Assembly (NCBI RefSeq): GCF_011758645.1
Contig: NZ_JAAMOZ010000001.1
Location: 1-64,000, forward strand
Direction: 5' to 3'
DNA length: 64,000 nt
Source: Brooklawnia cerclae
Lineage (GTDB): Bacteria; Actinomycetota; Actinomycetes; Propionibacteriales; Propionibacteriaceae
Positions 47,144-56,057 of this stretch are shown here, in pieces. Position numbers and translations under genes: made by a program. Under the pieces are notes generated by a model. The model searched no databases, was not told where the DNA came from, and was given only the letters and a program-made list of their open reading frames with translations. Position 1 is the stretch's first letter; the number at the start of each line of letters is the position of its first letter.

Positions 47144-48427
47144 TTGGCCACCGTGCAGGGAATCCTGCTGCTGTTGACCTTCATCGGCCTCATCGTCTAT
47201 TGCTTCCGAGGGGGAAACCTGCTCCTCGGGTTCCTCGCGATCTCCGTCCTGTGGTGCGTGATCGGCTGGGTCCCGATCGGGACGGTCGTCACCGACGTGT
47301 TCCAGAAATCGGTCGCGAACTACGGGGCGACCATCGCGATCATCGTCTTCGGCGCCTGGTTCGGCAAGATCATCGTCGACACCGGGATCGCGGGATCGAT
47401 AATCAAGAAGGTCGTGGAACTGGCCGGCGACAAGGCCCTCCTGACCTCCATCCTGCTGATCGTCGTGTGCACGGCCATCTTCACCAGCGCCTTCGGCGTC
47501 GGGTCCGTGATGGCCATCGGCATGATCGTCCTGCCCATCATGTTCTCGATGGGAGTTCCCAAGCACGTCGCGTTGTCGTCCTACATGTTCTCGGTGGCCG
47601 GGGGCATGTATCTCAACATCGCGTACGTCAGCCAGTTCTACGCGTTCTTCAACGTCAACTACAACGAGAACGGCTACGTCCGGTTCGCGCTGATCGCCAC
47701 GGCGATCCACGTGCTGCTGACGATCGTCTTCCTCGTCTTCCACAGCGTGCGCGCCAAGACGCGTGGGCTCGCACGGCACGCCTGGGCCGCCAGGATCACC
47801 GACTCGTCCAGCCAGGTGCCGGTCTACTCGTTCATCGTGCCGTTCATCCCGATCGTCATGGTCGCCGTCTTCAAGTGGCAGCCGGTTCCTGCGTTCATCC
47901 TGGGCATCTTCGCCGGCATCCTGCTGACCAAGAACATGACCAGCTACAAGCGCGTGGTGGACGTCATGCAGAAGACACTGCACGACGGCATCTCGGAGTC
48001 GGGCCTGCTGATCGGCATGCTGTACGGCGTCAACATCTTCCAGGCCGCCGCCACGCAGGTCTCGCCGATCCTCTCTCATCTGCTCGGGGGCATCATCCCG
48101 CACAGCATGCTGGCACTGGTGATCGCGTTCGGCATCCTGGCGCCGCTGGCTCTGTTCCGTGGCCCGCTGATGATCTACGGCTCCGGCGCCGCGACCGTCG
48201 CGGTGCTGCAGGCGCTGGGCATCTTCTCCGACTGGTTCCTGTTCGGCCTGTTCCTCATCCCGCCCGTGGCCATCGTCGCCAACACCTGCCCGACCCAGTC
48301 GTGGGGCATGTGGGGTCTGAGCTACGCCAAGGTCGAGCCGAGGACGTACATCAAGACCGGTCTCCCATGGGGCTGGCTGATGTGCATCATCATGGAGTTG
48401 CTGGCGTACTTCACGCTGGCGGTGTGA
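47144..48427 (+). CDS. Ion-transporter-superfamily permease of the HyuA operon
   Basis: A 427-residue membrane protein with 11-12 hydrophobic segments, similar in layout to GntP, CitMHS and related organic-anion symporters. GAWFGKIIVDTGIAGSIIKKVVELAGD is a typical cytoplasmic-loop pattern, and SAFGVGSVMAIGMIVLP fits a re-entrant loop. The TTG at 47144 is preferred because GGAGGG ends nine bases before it; upstream TTG and downstream GTG starts are also open. As first gene of a four-gene operon it probably imports the compound processed by the enzymes behind it. No close assignment is possible. Confidence 0.78.
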   Translation: MATVQGILLLLTFIGLIVYCFRGGNLLLGFLAISVLWCVIGWVPIGTVVTDVFQKSVANYGATIAIIVFGAWFGKIIVDTGIAGSIIKKVVELAGDKALLTSILLIVVCTAIFTSAFGVGSVMAIGMIVLPIMFSMGVPKHVALSSYMFSVAGGMYLNIAYVSQFYAFFNVNYNENGYVRFALIATAIHVLLTIVFLVFHSVRAKTRGLARHAWAARITDSSSQVPVYSFIVPFIPIVMVAVFKWQPVPAFILGIFAGILLTKNMTSYKRVVDVMQKTLHDGISESGLLIGMLYGVNIFQAAATQVSPILSHLLGGIIPHSMLALVIAFGILAPLALFRGPLMIYGSGAATVAVLQALGIFSDWFLFGLFLIPPVAIVANTCPTQSWGMWGLSYAKVEPRTYIKTGLPWGWLMCIIMELLAYFTLAV

Positions 48428-48440
48428 GGAGCCGGAATCC

Positions 48441-50567
48441 ATGACTGACCGCAAAGTCCGCATCGGCATCGACGTCGGGGGAACCCACACCAAGGCCGTC
48501 GCCATCGACAACGCGACGAACCAGCTCATCTCCAAGGGATCGGTGATGACCACCCACCACCATCCCCGCGGGGTGGCCCAGGGCGTCGTCGACTCCTTCC
48601 AGGAGTGTCTGCGCAACGGTGACATCTCACCCGACGAAGTGATCTTCATCGCCCATTCGACGACGCAGGCGACCAACGCCCTCCTGGAGGGCGATGTGGC
48701 CACGGTCGGCGTCCTGGGAATGGGCAAGGGTGGCATCGAGGGTTTCATGAGCAAGCGCCAGACCCGGATCGACGACATCGATCTGGGCACCGGCAAATCG
48801 ATCCATGTGCTCAGCGACTACGCCCTGGTGAAGGACGTCACGGGGCAGACCGCCCCGTCCCTGGTCGACCACATGGCCGAGCAGGGTGCGCAGGTGATCG
48901 TCGCGTCGAAGGCGTTCGGGGTGGACGACGCCACGGAGGAGAAGCTGATCACCGACGCCGCGGAAGCCAAGGGGATGGGCGCGACCGCCGCGTCCGACAT
49001 CACCAAGCTGTACGGGCTCAAGACCCGCACCCGTACGGCCGCGCTGAACGCGTCCATCCTGCCCAAGATGCTGGAGACCGCGAACAGCACCGAGGCGAGT
49101 GTCCGCGAAGCGGGCATCACGGTGCCGCTCATGATCATGCGCGGCGACGGTGGCGTCATGCAGGTGGAGGAGATGCGCCACAAGCCCATTCTCACCATGC
49201 TGTCGGGCCCCGCGGCGTCGGTGGTCGGTGCTCTCATGTACCTGCGGGCGTCCAACGGCGTCTACTTCGAGGTCGGGGGCACGTCGACGAACATCGGCGT
49301 GATCAAGGACGCCCGCCCGGCCGTCGACTACTCGGTGATCGGTGGCCACCGCACCTATGTCAACTCGCTCGACGTGCGTGTGCTTGGCGTGGCGGGTGGC
49401 TCGATGGTGCGGGCCGGTGACCACGAGATCGTCGACGTAGGCCCGAGGAGTGCGCACATCGCCGATCTGCCGTATGCGGCCTTCACGGAGCCCTCGCTGT
49501 TCGAGGGGGCGAGCCTCTACCGCTTCCAGCCGAGGCCGGGCGACCCGGAGGACTACGTGGCGATCCGCCTGAACGACGGGTCGAGTTGCGCGATCACCAA
49601 CACGTGCGCGGCGAACGCCGCGGGCCTGCTGGACGAGGGCGACTACTCGAGGGGCAGCTACGAGTCCAGCCGCGCGGCGGTCAAGCTGCTCGCGGACGAG
49701 ATCGGGGCGTCGATCGAGGAGACCGCCGAGGCGATCCTGCGGCGCAGCTGCGAGAAGATCATCCCGGTCGTGGACGAACTGCTCGCCAAGTACAAGCTGG
49801 AACCCGACCAGGTCGTGCTCGTCGGGGCCGGGGGCGGCGCGTCCACCCTGCTGAAGTACACCGGCAAGCTCACCGGTCACCCGTATCAGATACCCGAGAA
49901 CGCCGAGGTGATCAGTTCGATCGGCGTCGCGCTGGCCATGGTGCGCGAGATGGTGCAACGGACGATCCCGAATCCCACGCCGGACGACATCGTCCAGCTC
50001 AAACGGGAGGCCAGGGAACTGGCCGTCAGGGCGGGCGCCGTCGAGGAGACGATCGACCTGTTCATCGAGATCGACGACCAGGCCCAGACCGTGACGGCGA
50101 TCGCGATGGGCTCCACAGAGGTGCGCACCACCGACCTGTCGAAGAACTGCAGCCGCGAGGAGGCCGTCGAGTTGGCGGCCGAATCGATGGGCGTGGCGCC
50201 CTCGCAGGTCGACGTGACGGCCGACAACGGCTACTTCCGTGTGCTGACGGCCGACAAGGCAGGACGTCAGGCCCTGCGTGTGGTCGACTCCCGGGGCTTC
50301 ATCAAGGTGCAGCGGGCCAACGCCCAGGCCGACACCGTCACGCCGCAGGACGCGAGCGAGGCGATCGTCCATGCGTGGAACAACACGGGCAACTACTCGA
50401 TGCAGATGGTGCTCAATCCGGATGTGTACATCATCGCCGGTGGCCGGCTGGTGGACTACTCCGGCCTGCCCGAGCTCGATCAGGTCACCGGCCTGTTCGC
50501 CTCGGAGTTCGAGGACATCGCACCGGACGAGCCGGTGATCGTGGTGGCCGCCCGCAACGAGTTGTGA
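48441..50567 (+). CDS. Hydantoinase A/oxoprolinase-like ATP-dependent enzyme
   Basis: A 708-residue protein of the HyuA superfamily with an ASKHA-type fold. The phosphate loop IGIDVGGTHTKAVAID is at residues 7-22, HSTTQATNALLEGDVA near 73-88, the second phosphate loop EVGGTSTNIGVI near 278, and GAGGGASTLL near 472. It differs from classical HyuA in sequence after residue 560, where an extra alpha/beta region is added. No HyuB gene is nearby, though the ATP-dependent hydantoinases and 5-oxoprolinases need it. The substrate is thus open; an amide, lactam or carboxylate activation is plausible. The ATG has GGAG upstream. Confidence 0.85.
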   Translation: MTDRKVRIGIDVGGTHTKAVAIDNATNQLISKGSVMTTHHHPRGVAQGVVDSFQECLRNGDISPDEVIFIAHSTTQATNALLEGDVATVGVLGMGKGGIEGFMSKRQTRIDDIDLGTGKSIHVLSDYALVKDVTGQTAPSLVDHMAEQGAQVIVASKAFGVDDATEEKLITDAAEAKGMGATAASDITKLYGLKTRTRTAALNASILPKMLETANSTEASVREAGITVPLMIMRGDGGVMQVEEMRHKPILTMLSGPAASVVGALMYLRASNGVYFEVGGTSTNIGVIKDARPAVDYSVIGGHRTYVNSLDVRVLGVAGGSMVRAGDHEIVDVGPRSAHIADLPYAAFTEPSLFEGASLYRFQPRPGDPEDYVAIRLNDGSSCAITNTCAANAAGLLDEGDYSRGSYESSRAAVKLLADEIGASIEETAEAILRRSCEKIIPVVDELLAKYKLEPDQVVLVGAGGGASTLLKYTGKLTGHPYQIPENAEVISSIGVALAMVREMVQRTIPNPTPDDIVQLKREARELAVRAGAVEETIDLFIEIDDQAQTVTAIAMGSTEVRTTDLSKNCSREEAVELAAESMGVAPSQVDVTADNGYFRVLTADKAGRQALRVVDSRGFIKVQRANAQADTVTPQDASEAIVHAWNNTGNYSMQMVLNPDVYIIAGGRLVDYSGLPELDQVTGLFASEFEDIAPDEPVIVVAARNEL

Positions 50568-50574
50568 CCACGCG

Positions 50575-51216
50575 GTGAGTGACTCCGCGGAACTGCTGCA
50601 CCGGGTACGGGAGACCGACCCGGTGGCCTGGCTGGCCTGGACTCTTCGCAAGTCCGGGCCGGCCAGGCGTCTGCCCGCCGCCGATCGGCTCGCACTGATC
50701 GAACGCGGGATCCGGTCGGCCGCCGACGCCGACGAGGCCTTCCGCGGCATTTCCGTGCGCGACGCGCTGGCCTCAGAGAAGGTGCCCGTCGCCGATGTCG
50801 AGGAGCCCGAGCCCACCGCCTATCCGTATCTGGCCGTGTTCGACGAGGCGACGCGCTCCATCGACGTCAACGTGCGGCTGCTGGCCCGCCTGGAGGAGTG
50901 GTGGGCGGGGCCGGAGGCGGACCCGTCGCTCGTGGTGGAGGCACGGGAACTCGCCGGTCGCGTGACCGAGGTCGCACTGGCCCACGAACTCTTCCACGTC
51001 CACGAGGCGGCTCATCGCCCGCCTCAGGGACGAGCGGGGGTGTTCAAGAGGTATCGCCAACTTCAGCTGGACGAGTCCGTCGCCGAGGTGGGAGCGGTCG
51101 CCTTCTCCCAGGCCAAGGCCGGGCTGGAATGCTCCCCGGTCGTCTTCGAATTCGCCATCGCCCTCATGCTCGACAGCCCCGCGACGGTGCTGCGGGCGCT
51201 TCAGGAGGTCTCATGA
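50575..51216 (+). CDS. HExxH-containing protein of the HyuA operon
   Basis: A 213-residue protein I do not recognise. It contains ALAHELFHVHEAAH, in which His137-Glu138-x2-His141 form a zincin-type HExxH motif and later residues (Glu144 or His147) could complete a metal site. No signal peptide is present, so it would act in the cytosol. Residues 1-75 are helical and charged. It starts at a GTG eight bases after the HyuA-like gene, and its stop overlaps the following ATG, so it belongs firmly to the operon. A metal-dependent hydrolase or a maturation protease is possible, but this is inferred from the motif alone. Confidence 0.6.
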   Translation: MSDSAELLHRVRETDPVAWLAWTLRKSGPARRLPAADRLALIERGIRSAADADEAFRGISVRDALASEKVPVADVEEPEPTAYPYLAVFDEATRSIDVNVRLLARLEEWWAGPEADPSLVVEARELAGRVTEVALAHELFHVHEAAHRPPQGRAGVFKRYRQLQLDESVAEVGAVAFSQAKAGLECSPVVFEFAIALMLDSPATVLRALQEVS

Positions 51217-52280
51217 CCGCTTCACCCGCCCTCTGCGTGTTCGAGCCCAACCGGGTGCGCCGCAACTACCGGGGCGGTGCCGGCATCGACCGGCTGCTGG
51301 GTGCGTCCCGTCCCGTCGACGGCGACCGTCCCGAGGACTGGGTCGGATCGCTCGTCGAGGCGCGCAACCCGGGATTGCCCGAGATCCCCGGTGAGGGGCT
51401 CGCGCGGGTCCGCGTCCCGGGGGGCGAACCCGTGGCGTTCGCCGACCTCATCGCCTCCGACCCGGGATGGTTCCTCGGCGCCGGGCATCGCGCGCGGTAC
51501 GGCGACAGTCTCGGATTCCTCACGAAACTGCTGGACTCGTCCATGCGTCTGCACATGCAGGCCCACCCGACGAGGGAGTTCTCGAGGGCGCGGCTGGACT
51601 CGGAGTGGGGGAAGTTCGAGGCCTACTACGTGCTGGCGGCCCGCGACCCGGAGCATGCCTACATCAGGCTGGGGTTTCAGCACCTGTCCTCGCGCGAGGA
51701 GTGGCGGCGGATCGTCGTCACACAGGACATCGCTGCGATGGATGCCTGTTTCGATCCCGTGCCGGTCAGGGTGGGCGACATCGTCCACATCCCGGGGGCC
51801 GTGGCGCATGCCATCGGGGAGGGCATCACGCTGGTCGAGATCATGGAGCCCAGCGACTGGGTGGTGCGCTGCGAGTTCGTCCGCGAGGGCATCGAGGTGC
51901 CCCCGCCGGCGCGTTTCATGGGCCGTGACCTCGACTTCTGCATGGACGTCTTCGACTACGCCAACCTGACCACCGCCCAGGTTCGGGAACGGTACTTCCA
52001 TCGTCCCGAGCCCGTGGCACCGGGGCTCGACCGGCTGCTGTCGGCCGAGGTGGCGCCCACGTTCGAGGTGTTCCGGGTGAGGCCCGGCGCCGATCCGTTG
52101 CCCGCGAGTCCGCGGTTCGCCGTCGCCCTCGTCACGCGTGGCGAGGCGACGCTTCGCGCCGGGGGCTCACAGGTGCACCTGGGGCAGGCGCAGTCGGGAT
52201 TCGTGGCTGCGGGGGCCGGCCGGGTGGACGTCGAGGTCTCGGACGACGGCGAGCTGCTGCTCGTCACCAACCTCGCGTAG
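51213..52280 (+). CDS. Class I mannose-6-phosphate-isomerase-like protein
   Basis: A 355-residue cupin-type protein of the class-I phosphomannose isomerase family. Metal ligands are recognisable in MRLHMQAHPT and in HIPGAVAHAIGEGITLVEIMEPSD. The extra helical insert of the bacterial enzyme is short, and the substrate lysine/arginine pattern is not clear, so a sugar other than mannose-6-phosphate is possible. The ATG overlaps the stop of the HExxH gene. It closes a four-gene operon with a transporter and the HyuA-like enzyme, which suggests catabolism of a sugar-linked or sugar-acid-like compound. Confidence 0.82.
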   Translation: MTASPALCVFEPNRVRRNYRGGAGIDRLLGASRPVDGDRPEDWVGSLVEARNPGLPEIPGEGLARVRVPGGEPVAFADLIASDPGWFLGAGHRARYGDSLGFLTKLLDSSMRLHMQAHPTREFSRARLDSEWGKFEAYYVLAARDPEHAYIRLGFQHLSSREEWRRIVVTQDIAAMDACFDPVPVRVGDIVHIPGAVAHAIGEGITLVEIMEPSDWVVRCEFVREGIEVPPPARFMGRDLDFCMDVFDYANLTTAQVRERYFHRPEPVAPGLDRLLSAEVAPTFEVFRVRPGADPLPASPRFAVALVTRGEATLRAGGSQVHLGQAQSGFVAAGAGRVDVEVSDDGELLLVTNLA

Positions 52281-52317
52281 CGGTCGGTCGTCGCGGTTTC
52301 GCGTGTACCCGTCGCCG

Positions 52318-52782
52318 CTAGTGGCGACGGGTCTGGCCGCCCGGTGGGGATGAGAAGTCCTGATGCGTGTCGAGTGTGGTCACGCCGAGGTCCTGCCATG
52401 CCGTCAGCAGTTGCGCGTCGCCACTCGCGGCGATCACATCGGCGTCGTTGATCATGACGACCGACGCGCAGTGCACAGCGTCGTAGCCACGCAGAGCCCT
52501 CGGGCGCGTCAGGTCGGCTGCCCGGGCCGCCAGCTCGTCCGTCAGGTCGACGACGTCGATATCCGGCCAGAGGGCGACGAAGTTGGCCCACGCCTGGTCG
52601 TGCTGTTCGGCTGTCAGGCGTCCTCGACGCTCGGCCATGGCCAGAGCCGCGGCAACCTCGACGTAGGCCAACTGCGAACTGACCCGCCGGTCGGCGCCGT
52701 CCCAGATGCGGCGGCACATCTCACTGGAAGGCTCGGCAATCAGGATCGGTACGACCGCTGAGGTGTCGAGGTAGACGATCAC
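52318..52782 (-). CDS. vapC: VapC-type PIN-domain toxin
   Basis: A 154-residue PIN endonuclease. The acidic active site is seen as Asp6 in YLDTSAV, Glu in AYVEVAAAL, Asp in RGYDAVHCAS and Asp in AASGDAQLL. Such toxins cleave tRNA or rRNA. Its start overlaps the antitoxin stop by four bases. The unit has no obvious tie to the flanking operons. The last 15 residues are Pro- and Gly-rich and beyond the usual domain end. Confidence 0.93.
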   Translation of the reverse strand: MIVYLDTSAVVPILIAEPSSEMCRRIWDGADRRVSSQLAYVEVAAALAMAERRGRLTAEQHDQAWANFVALWPDIDVVDLTDELAARAADLTRPRALRGYDAVHCASVVMINDADVIAASGDAQLLTAWQDLGVTTLDTHQDFSSPPGGQTRRH

Positions 52783-53033
52783 CGCCGCTGATCACTCACG
52801 AGGTCACTGACCGTCCCGGCTGCCTGAATGGGCGGCGGCAGCGGACGGGGGTGCTGGCGTGCGGGGGTCACCCTGCCTTCGGCGATCAGTTGTTCCAGCT
52901 TGGTGGGCGCGCCGATGGGGACGATCCGTGCCACGGGGCGGCCGTGGTCGGTGACGGTGATGGTGTGCCCGTTGCGAACGGAAGCCAGGTGCCGGCTCAG
53001 ACCGTCCCGCAAGTCACGTATCCCGATGTCCAC
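52779..53033 (-). CDS. vapB: Phd/YefM-type antitoxin of the VapBC pair
   Basis: An 84-residue antitoxin. The N-terminal half has the Phd/YefM DNA-binding pattern IRDLRDGLSRHLASVRNG and TITVTDHGRPVARIVP. The Pro-rich C-terminal half should wrap the toxin. The ATG has AAGGAGG upstream, which is strong, as expected for the protein needed in excess. The gene probably represses its own promoter at the AT-rich stretch 53045-53075. Confidence 0.92.
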   Translation of the reverse strand: MDIGIRDLRDGLSRHLASVRNGHTITVTDHGRPVARIVPIGAPTKLEQLIAEGRVTPARQHPRPLPPPIQAAGTVSDLVSDQRR

Positions 53034-53150
53034 GAACTCCTCCTTGTGGCCATATTTCCGTATACGAATATCGCCATTCTTGCAGGACGTCGCTCCCGCT
53101 TCAACGCCGATCCGGCGAATGTACGAGGCGGTCTACCGCTTTCGAACGCT

Positions 53151-54215
53151 TCACACGGCCGCAGGGTGCGGTTTCGTCACGGATTCGCCCGGTAGGAACC
53201 TGCCGCGGATGCGCACCTGCTCGGTGGGTCGCGCCGGGTCGTCGATCGTCGCCAGCAGCACCCGGGCGGTGGCGGCGGCGATCTCGGACAGCGGCTGGGC
53301 GATCGTGGCGAGCCGGGGGACGAGGTAGTGGCCGATGTCGAGGCCGTCGAAGCCCATCAGCGAGCAGTCGGCGGGGACTGCGATACCCGCCTCGTGCAGG
53401 GCCCGGGCCGCTCCGACGGCGACCGCGTCGCAGCTGGCGATGAGCGCGGTCGCATCGACGCGTCCCCGCGACAGCCAGGCGCGCGTGGACTCGTACCCGT
53501 TCTCCACGGTGTACAGCTGGGCGGGCAGCGACGGAGCGATGACGAGCCCGGGATCGACGGAGATCCCCTTGCTCTCCAGGGCGCTGCGGTAGCCGGCGAG
53601 GCGGAGCGCCCAGGCGTGCCCGCGTCCCTGCTCGGAATCTCCGCCGACGAAGGCGATCCGGCGGTGCCCGAGCGCGGTCAGGTGATTGGTCAGCTCGAGG
53701 CCGCCGGCGTAGTCGTCCACCGAGACCGAGGAGTGGGGGTAGGAGGTTCCCGAGTAGTCGGATGTCGTGCAGAAGATCATCGGCGCGTCGATCTCGGCCA
53801 GTTGCCGGGTCAGCTCGGACGAGCCTGCGGGCTCCCCGTCGCCGTATCGTCCGAGGAAGACGACGCCGCCGAACTTGCCCTCGCGCACGATGCGCTCGAC
53901 GGTCGCGGCATGCGCGCGGCGCACCGGGACGTGCGTGAGGGTCGTGGTGAATCCCGCGGCCGCGAACTCCTCCTCCAGCAGTTGGAGCACGTTGATGAGC
54001 AGCCTGCTCGGCTCGCCCTGGATGATCACGGAGATGGCTCGGGTCGAGGTGATCTTGAGGCTGCGTGCGCTGGAGTTGGGAACGTATCCGTGCTGGGCCG
54101 CGGCCTCGAGGATCCTCGCGCGGGTCTCCTGACTGACGCCCGTGCGGTCGTTCATCGCCCGTGAAGCGGTCGAGACCGCGACGCCGCAGATATGGGCGAG
54201 TTCCTTGATCGTCAT
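53151..54215 (-). CDS. LacI-family regulator of the carbohydrate locus
   Basis: A 354-residue repressor. The helix-turn-helix MTIKELAHICGVAVSTASRAMN is followed by the hinge NSSARSLKI and a periplasmic-binding-protein-like effector domain. The ATG at 54215 begins exactly at the family motif; a TTG at 54224 is an alternative. It is the last gene of the minus-strand importer cluster, 84 bases after the second permease. The palindromes GGAAACGNTTCC at 57494 and 58481 are the likely binding sites. The effector should be the imported oligosaccharide or its product. Confidence 0.94.
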   Translation of the reverse strand: MTIKELAHICGVAVSTASRAMNDRTGVSQETRARILEAAAQHGYVPNSSARSLKITSTRAISVIIQGEPSRLLINVLQLLEEEFAAAGFTTTLTHVPVRRAHAATVERIVREGKFGGVVFLGRYGDGEPAGSSELTRQLAEIDAPMIFCTTSDYSGTSYPHSSVSVDDYAGGLELTNHLTALGHRRIAFVGGDSEQGRGHAWALRLAGYRSALESKGISVDPGLVIAPSLPAQLYTVENGYESTRAWLSRGRVDATALIASCDAVAVGAARALHEAGIAVPADCSLMGFDGLDIGHYLVPRLATIAQPLSEIAAATARVLLATIDDPARPTEQVRIRGRFLPGESVTKPHPAAV

Positions 54216-54299
54216 GCTGGCCAAGCTGAACCCCTATCGGGTGCGGGATCGGTGCCGGGAGACCCGGCACGGCGGCGAACCGACGCCACCAAGTCTCTC

Positions 54300-55133
54300 T
54301 CAGCCTTTCACGGCGCCGGCGACCACTCCGCTGATGATGTGTCTCTGGGACACCAGGTAGAAGACGATGACCGGGATCATCGCCAGGACCAGAATGCCCA
54401 TCATCGCGCCCATGTCGATCGACCCGTAACCGCCCTTGAGGTACTGGACCGCGATCGGGATCGTCTTGTAGTGCTTCAGGTCGAGGGTGAGGTAGGGCAG
54501 GAGGTAGTCGTTCCACAGCCACATGACCTCGAGGATGCCGACCGTGATGACAGCGGGTTTCATGATGGGCAGGACGACCTGGAAGAACGTCCGGACGGGC
54601 CCGCAGCCGTCGATGGTCGCGGCCTCCTCGATCTCGAGGGGGATGGACTTCACGAAGCCTGTGAAGATGAACACCGCCAGGCCCGCGCCGAAGCCCAGGT
54701 AGATGATCCACAGCCCGAACGGGTTGCCCAGCCCCAGGAAGTCGGTGAGCCACGACAGGGTGAACATCACCATCTGGAAGGGGACGACGAGGTTGAGCAG
54801 GAAGGTCGTGTAGAGGGTCTTCGCGTACCGGGTGTCGGCCCGGACGATCCACCACGCCGTCATCGACGTGCACAGCAGGATCAAGGCCGCCGAGCCCAGC
54901 GTGATGACCAGCGACCATCCGAAGGACGAGAAGAAGTCGGTCAGCGCGACGCCACGCGTGTAGTTCTCCCAGCCCACGAACGTCTCGGCGTCGGGAAGGC
55001 TGAAGGGCTCGGACGAGATGAAGACCTTGCCCTTGAAGGAGTTGATGATCACCAGGACGATCGGATACATGTAGGCGATCGAGACGATCGTGAAGACGAT
55101 CGTCCACAGGAGCGGATGCTTGGGCTTGTTCAC
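54300..55133 (-). CDS. Carbohydrate ABC importer permease, MalG type
   Basis: A 277-residue membrane protein with six predicted segments. The EAA loop EEAATIDGCGPVRTFFQVVLPIMKPA contacts the ATPase. The C-terminal ISGVVAGAVKG is typical of the MalG group. It starts at a GTG that overlaps the first permease stop by four bases. No ATPase gene is present in the cluster, so a shared MsiK-type ATPase encoded elsewhere must drive it, as is common in actinobacteria. Confidence 0.94.
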   Translation of the reverse strand: MNKPKHPLLWTIVFTIVSIAYMYPIVLVIINSFKGKVFISSEPFSLPDAETFVGWENYTRGVALTDFFSSFGWSLVITLGSAALILLCTSMTAWWIVRADTRYAKTLYTTFLLNLVVPFQMVMFTLSWLTDFLGLGNPFGLWIIYLGFGAGLAVFIFTGFVKSIPLEIEEAATIDGCGPVRTFFQVVLPIMKPAVITVGILEVMWLWNDYLLPYLTLDLKHYKTIPIAVQYLKGGYGSIDMGAMMGILVLAMIPVIVFYLVSQRHIISGVVAGAVKG

Positions 55134-55972
55134 GCCTGGGTCTCCTTGGAGCGTGCGAGGCGGTTCTGAATCAGCGCGATCACGGCCACGATCAGCAGGA
55201 ACACGACCGCCTTCGCCTGGCCGACCCCCTCGAAGCCGGTGCGTGCGTAGAAGGTGTTGTAGATGTTCAACGCCAGCAACTCCGACAGCCGCGACGGGGC
55301 GCCGTTGGTGAGCGCGAGGTTCTGGTCGAACATCTTGAACCCGTTGGTGATCGTGAGGAACGTGCAGACCGTGATCGAGGGCATCACCAACGGGATGATG
55401 ATGTTCCACAGGGTCTGTGACCGGGACGCTCCGTCCATCTCCGCGGACTCGATGAGTTCGCCCGGTATCGACTGCAGGCCGGCGATGTAGATCACCATCA
55501 TGTAGCCGATCTGCTGCCAGCACATCAGCGCCACCATGCCCCAGAACCCGTACGTGGCACTGAACGTGATCGAGCGCGCCCAGATCCCCAGAAGGCCGTT
55601 GAGCAGCAGCATCCAGATGTAGCCGAGCACGATGCCGCCGATCAGGTTGGGCATGAAGAACACCGAACGGAACAGGTTCGCCCCCCGGAACGCCTTGACC
55701 AGCATGTAGGCCACGGCGAACGCGGCGACGTTGATGACGACGGTGGTGACGATGGCGAACGCCGCCGTGTACCAGAGCGAGTGGACGAAGGTCCCGTCGG
55801 CGAAGACGCCCAGGTAGTTGTCGAACCCCACCCACGTGCTGTTGGTGACCGTGGTGAAGCGGGTGAACGAGAGGTACACGCCCAGGACGAACGGCACGAC
55901 GAAGCCGATCATGAAGGCGATCAGCGTCGGGCCGGTGAACAGCCAGCCCCAGCGGATGAGGGTTCTTTTCAT
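55130..55972 (-). CDS. Carbohydrate ABC importer permease, MalF type
   Basis: A 280-residue permease with six membrane segments and the EAA loop ESAEMDGASRSQTLWNIIIPLVMPS. It forms the channel with the MalG-type partner. It follows the binding-protein gene by 85 bases, a stretch that carries GC-rich inverted sequence near 55990-56040 and may act as an attenuator. The ATG is at 55972. Confidence 0.94.
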   Translation of the reverse strand: MKRTLIRWGWLFTGPTLIAFMIGFVVPFVLGVYLSFTRFTTVTNSTWVGFDNYLGVFADGTFVHSLWYTAAFAIVTTVVINVAAFAVAYMLVKAFRGANLFRSVFFMPNLIGGIVLGYIWMLLLNGLLGIWARSITFSATYGFWGMVALMCWQQIGYMMVIYIAGLQSIPGELIESAEMDGASRSQTLWNIIIPLVMPSITVCTFLTITNGFKMFDQNLALTNGAPSRLSELLALNIYNTFYARTGFEGVGQAKAVVFLLIVAVIALIQNRLARSKETQA

Positions 55973-56057
55973 CTATCCACGTCCTTGCCGGTGTGGCGTG
56001 GGTGCGGGACCCCCCGGGTTTCCCGCACCCACGCGCTGGTGGGAGTAGCCGCCGCCG

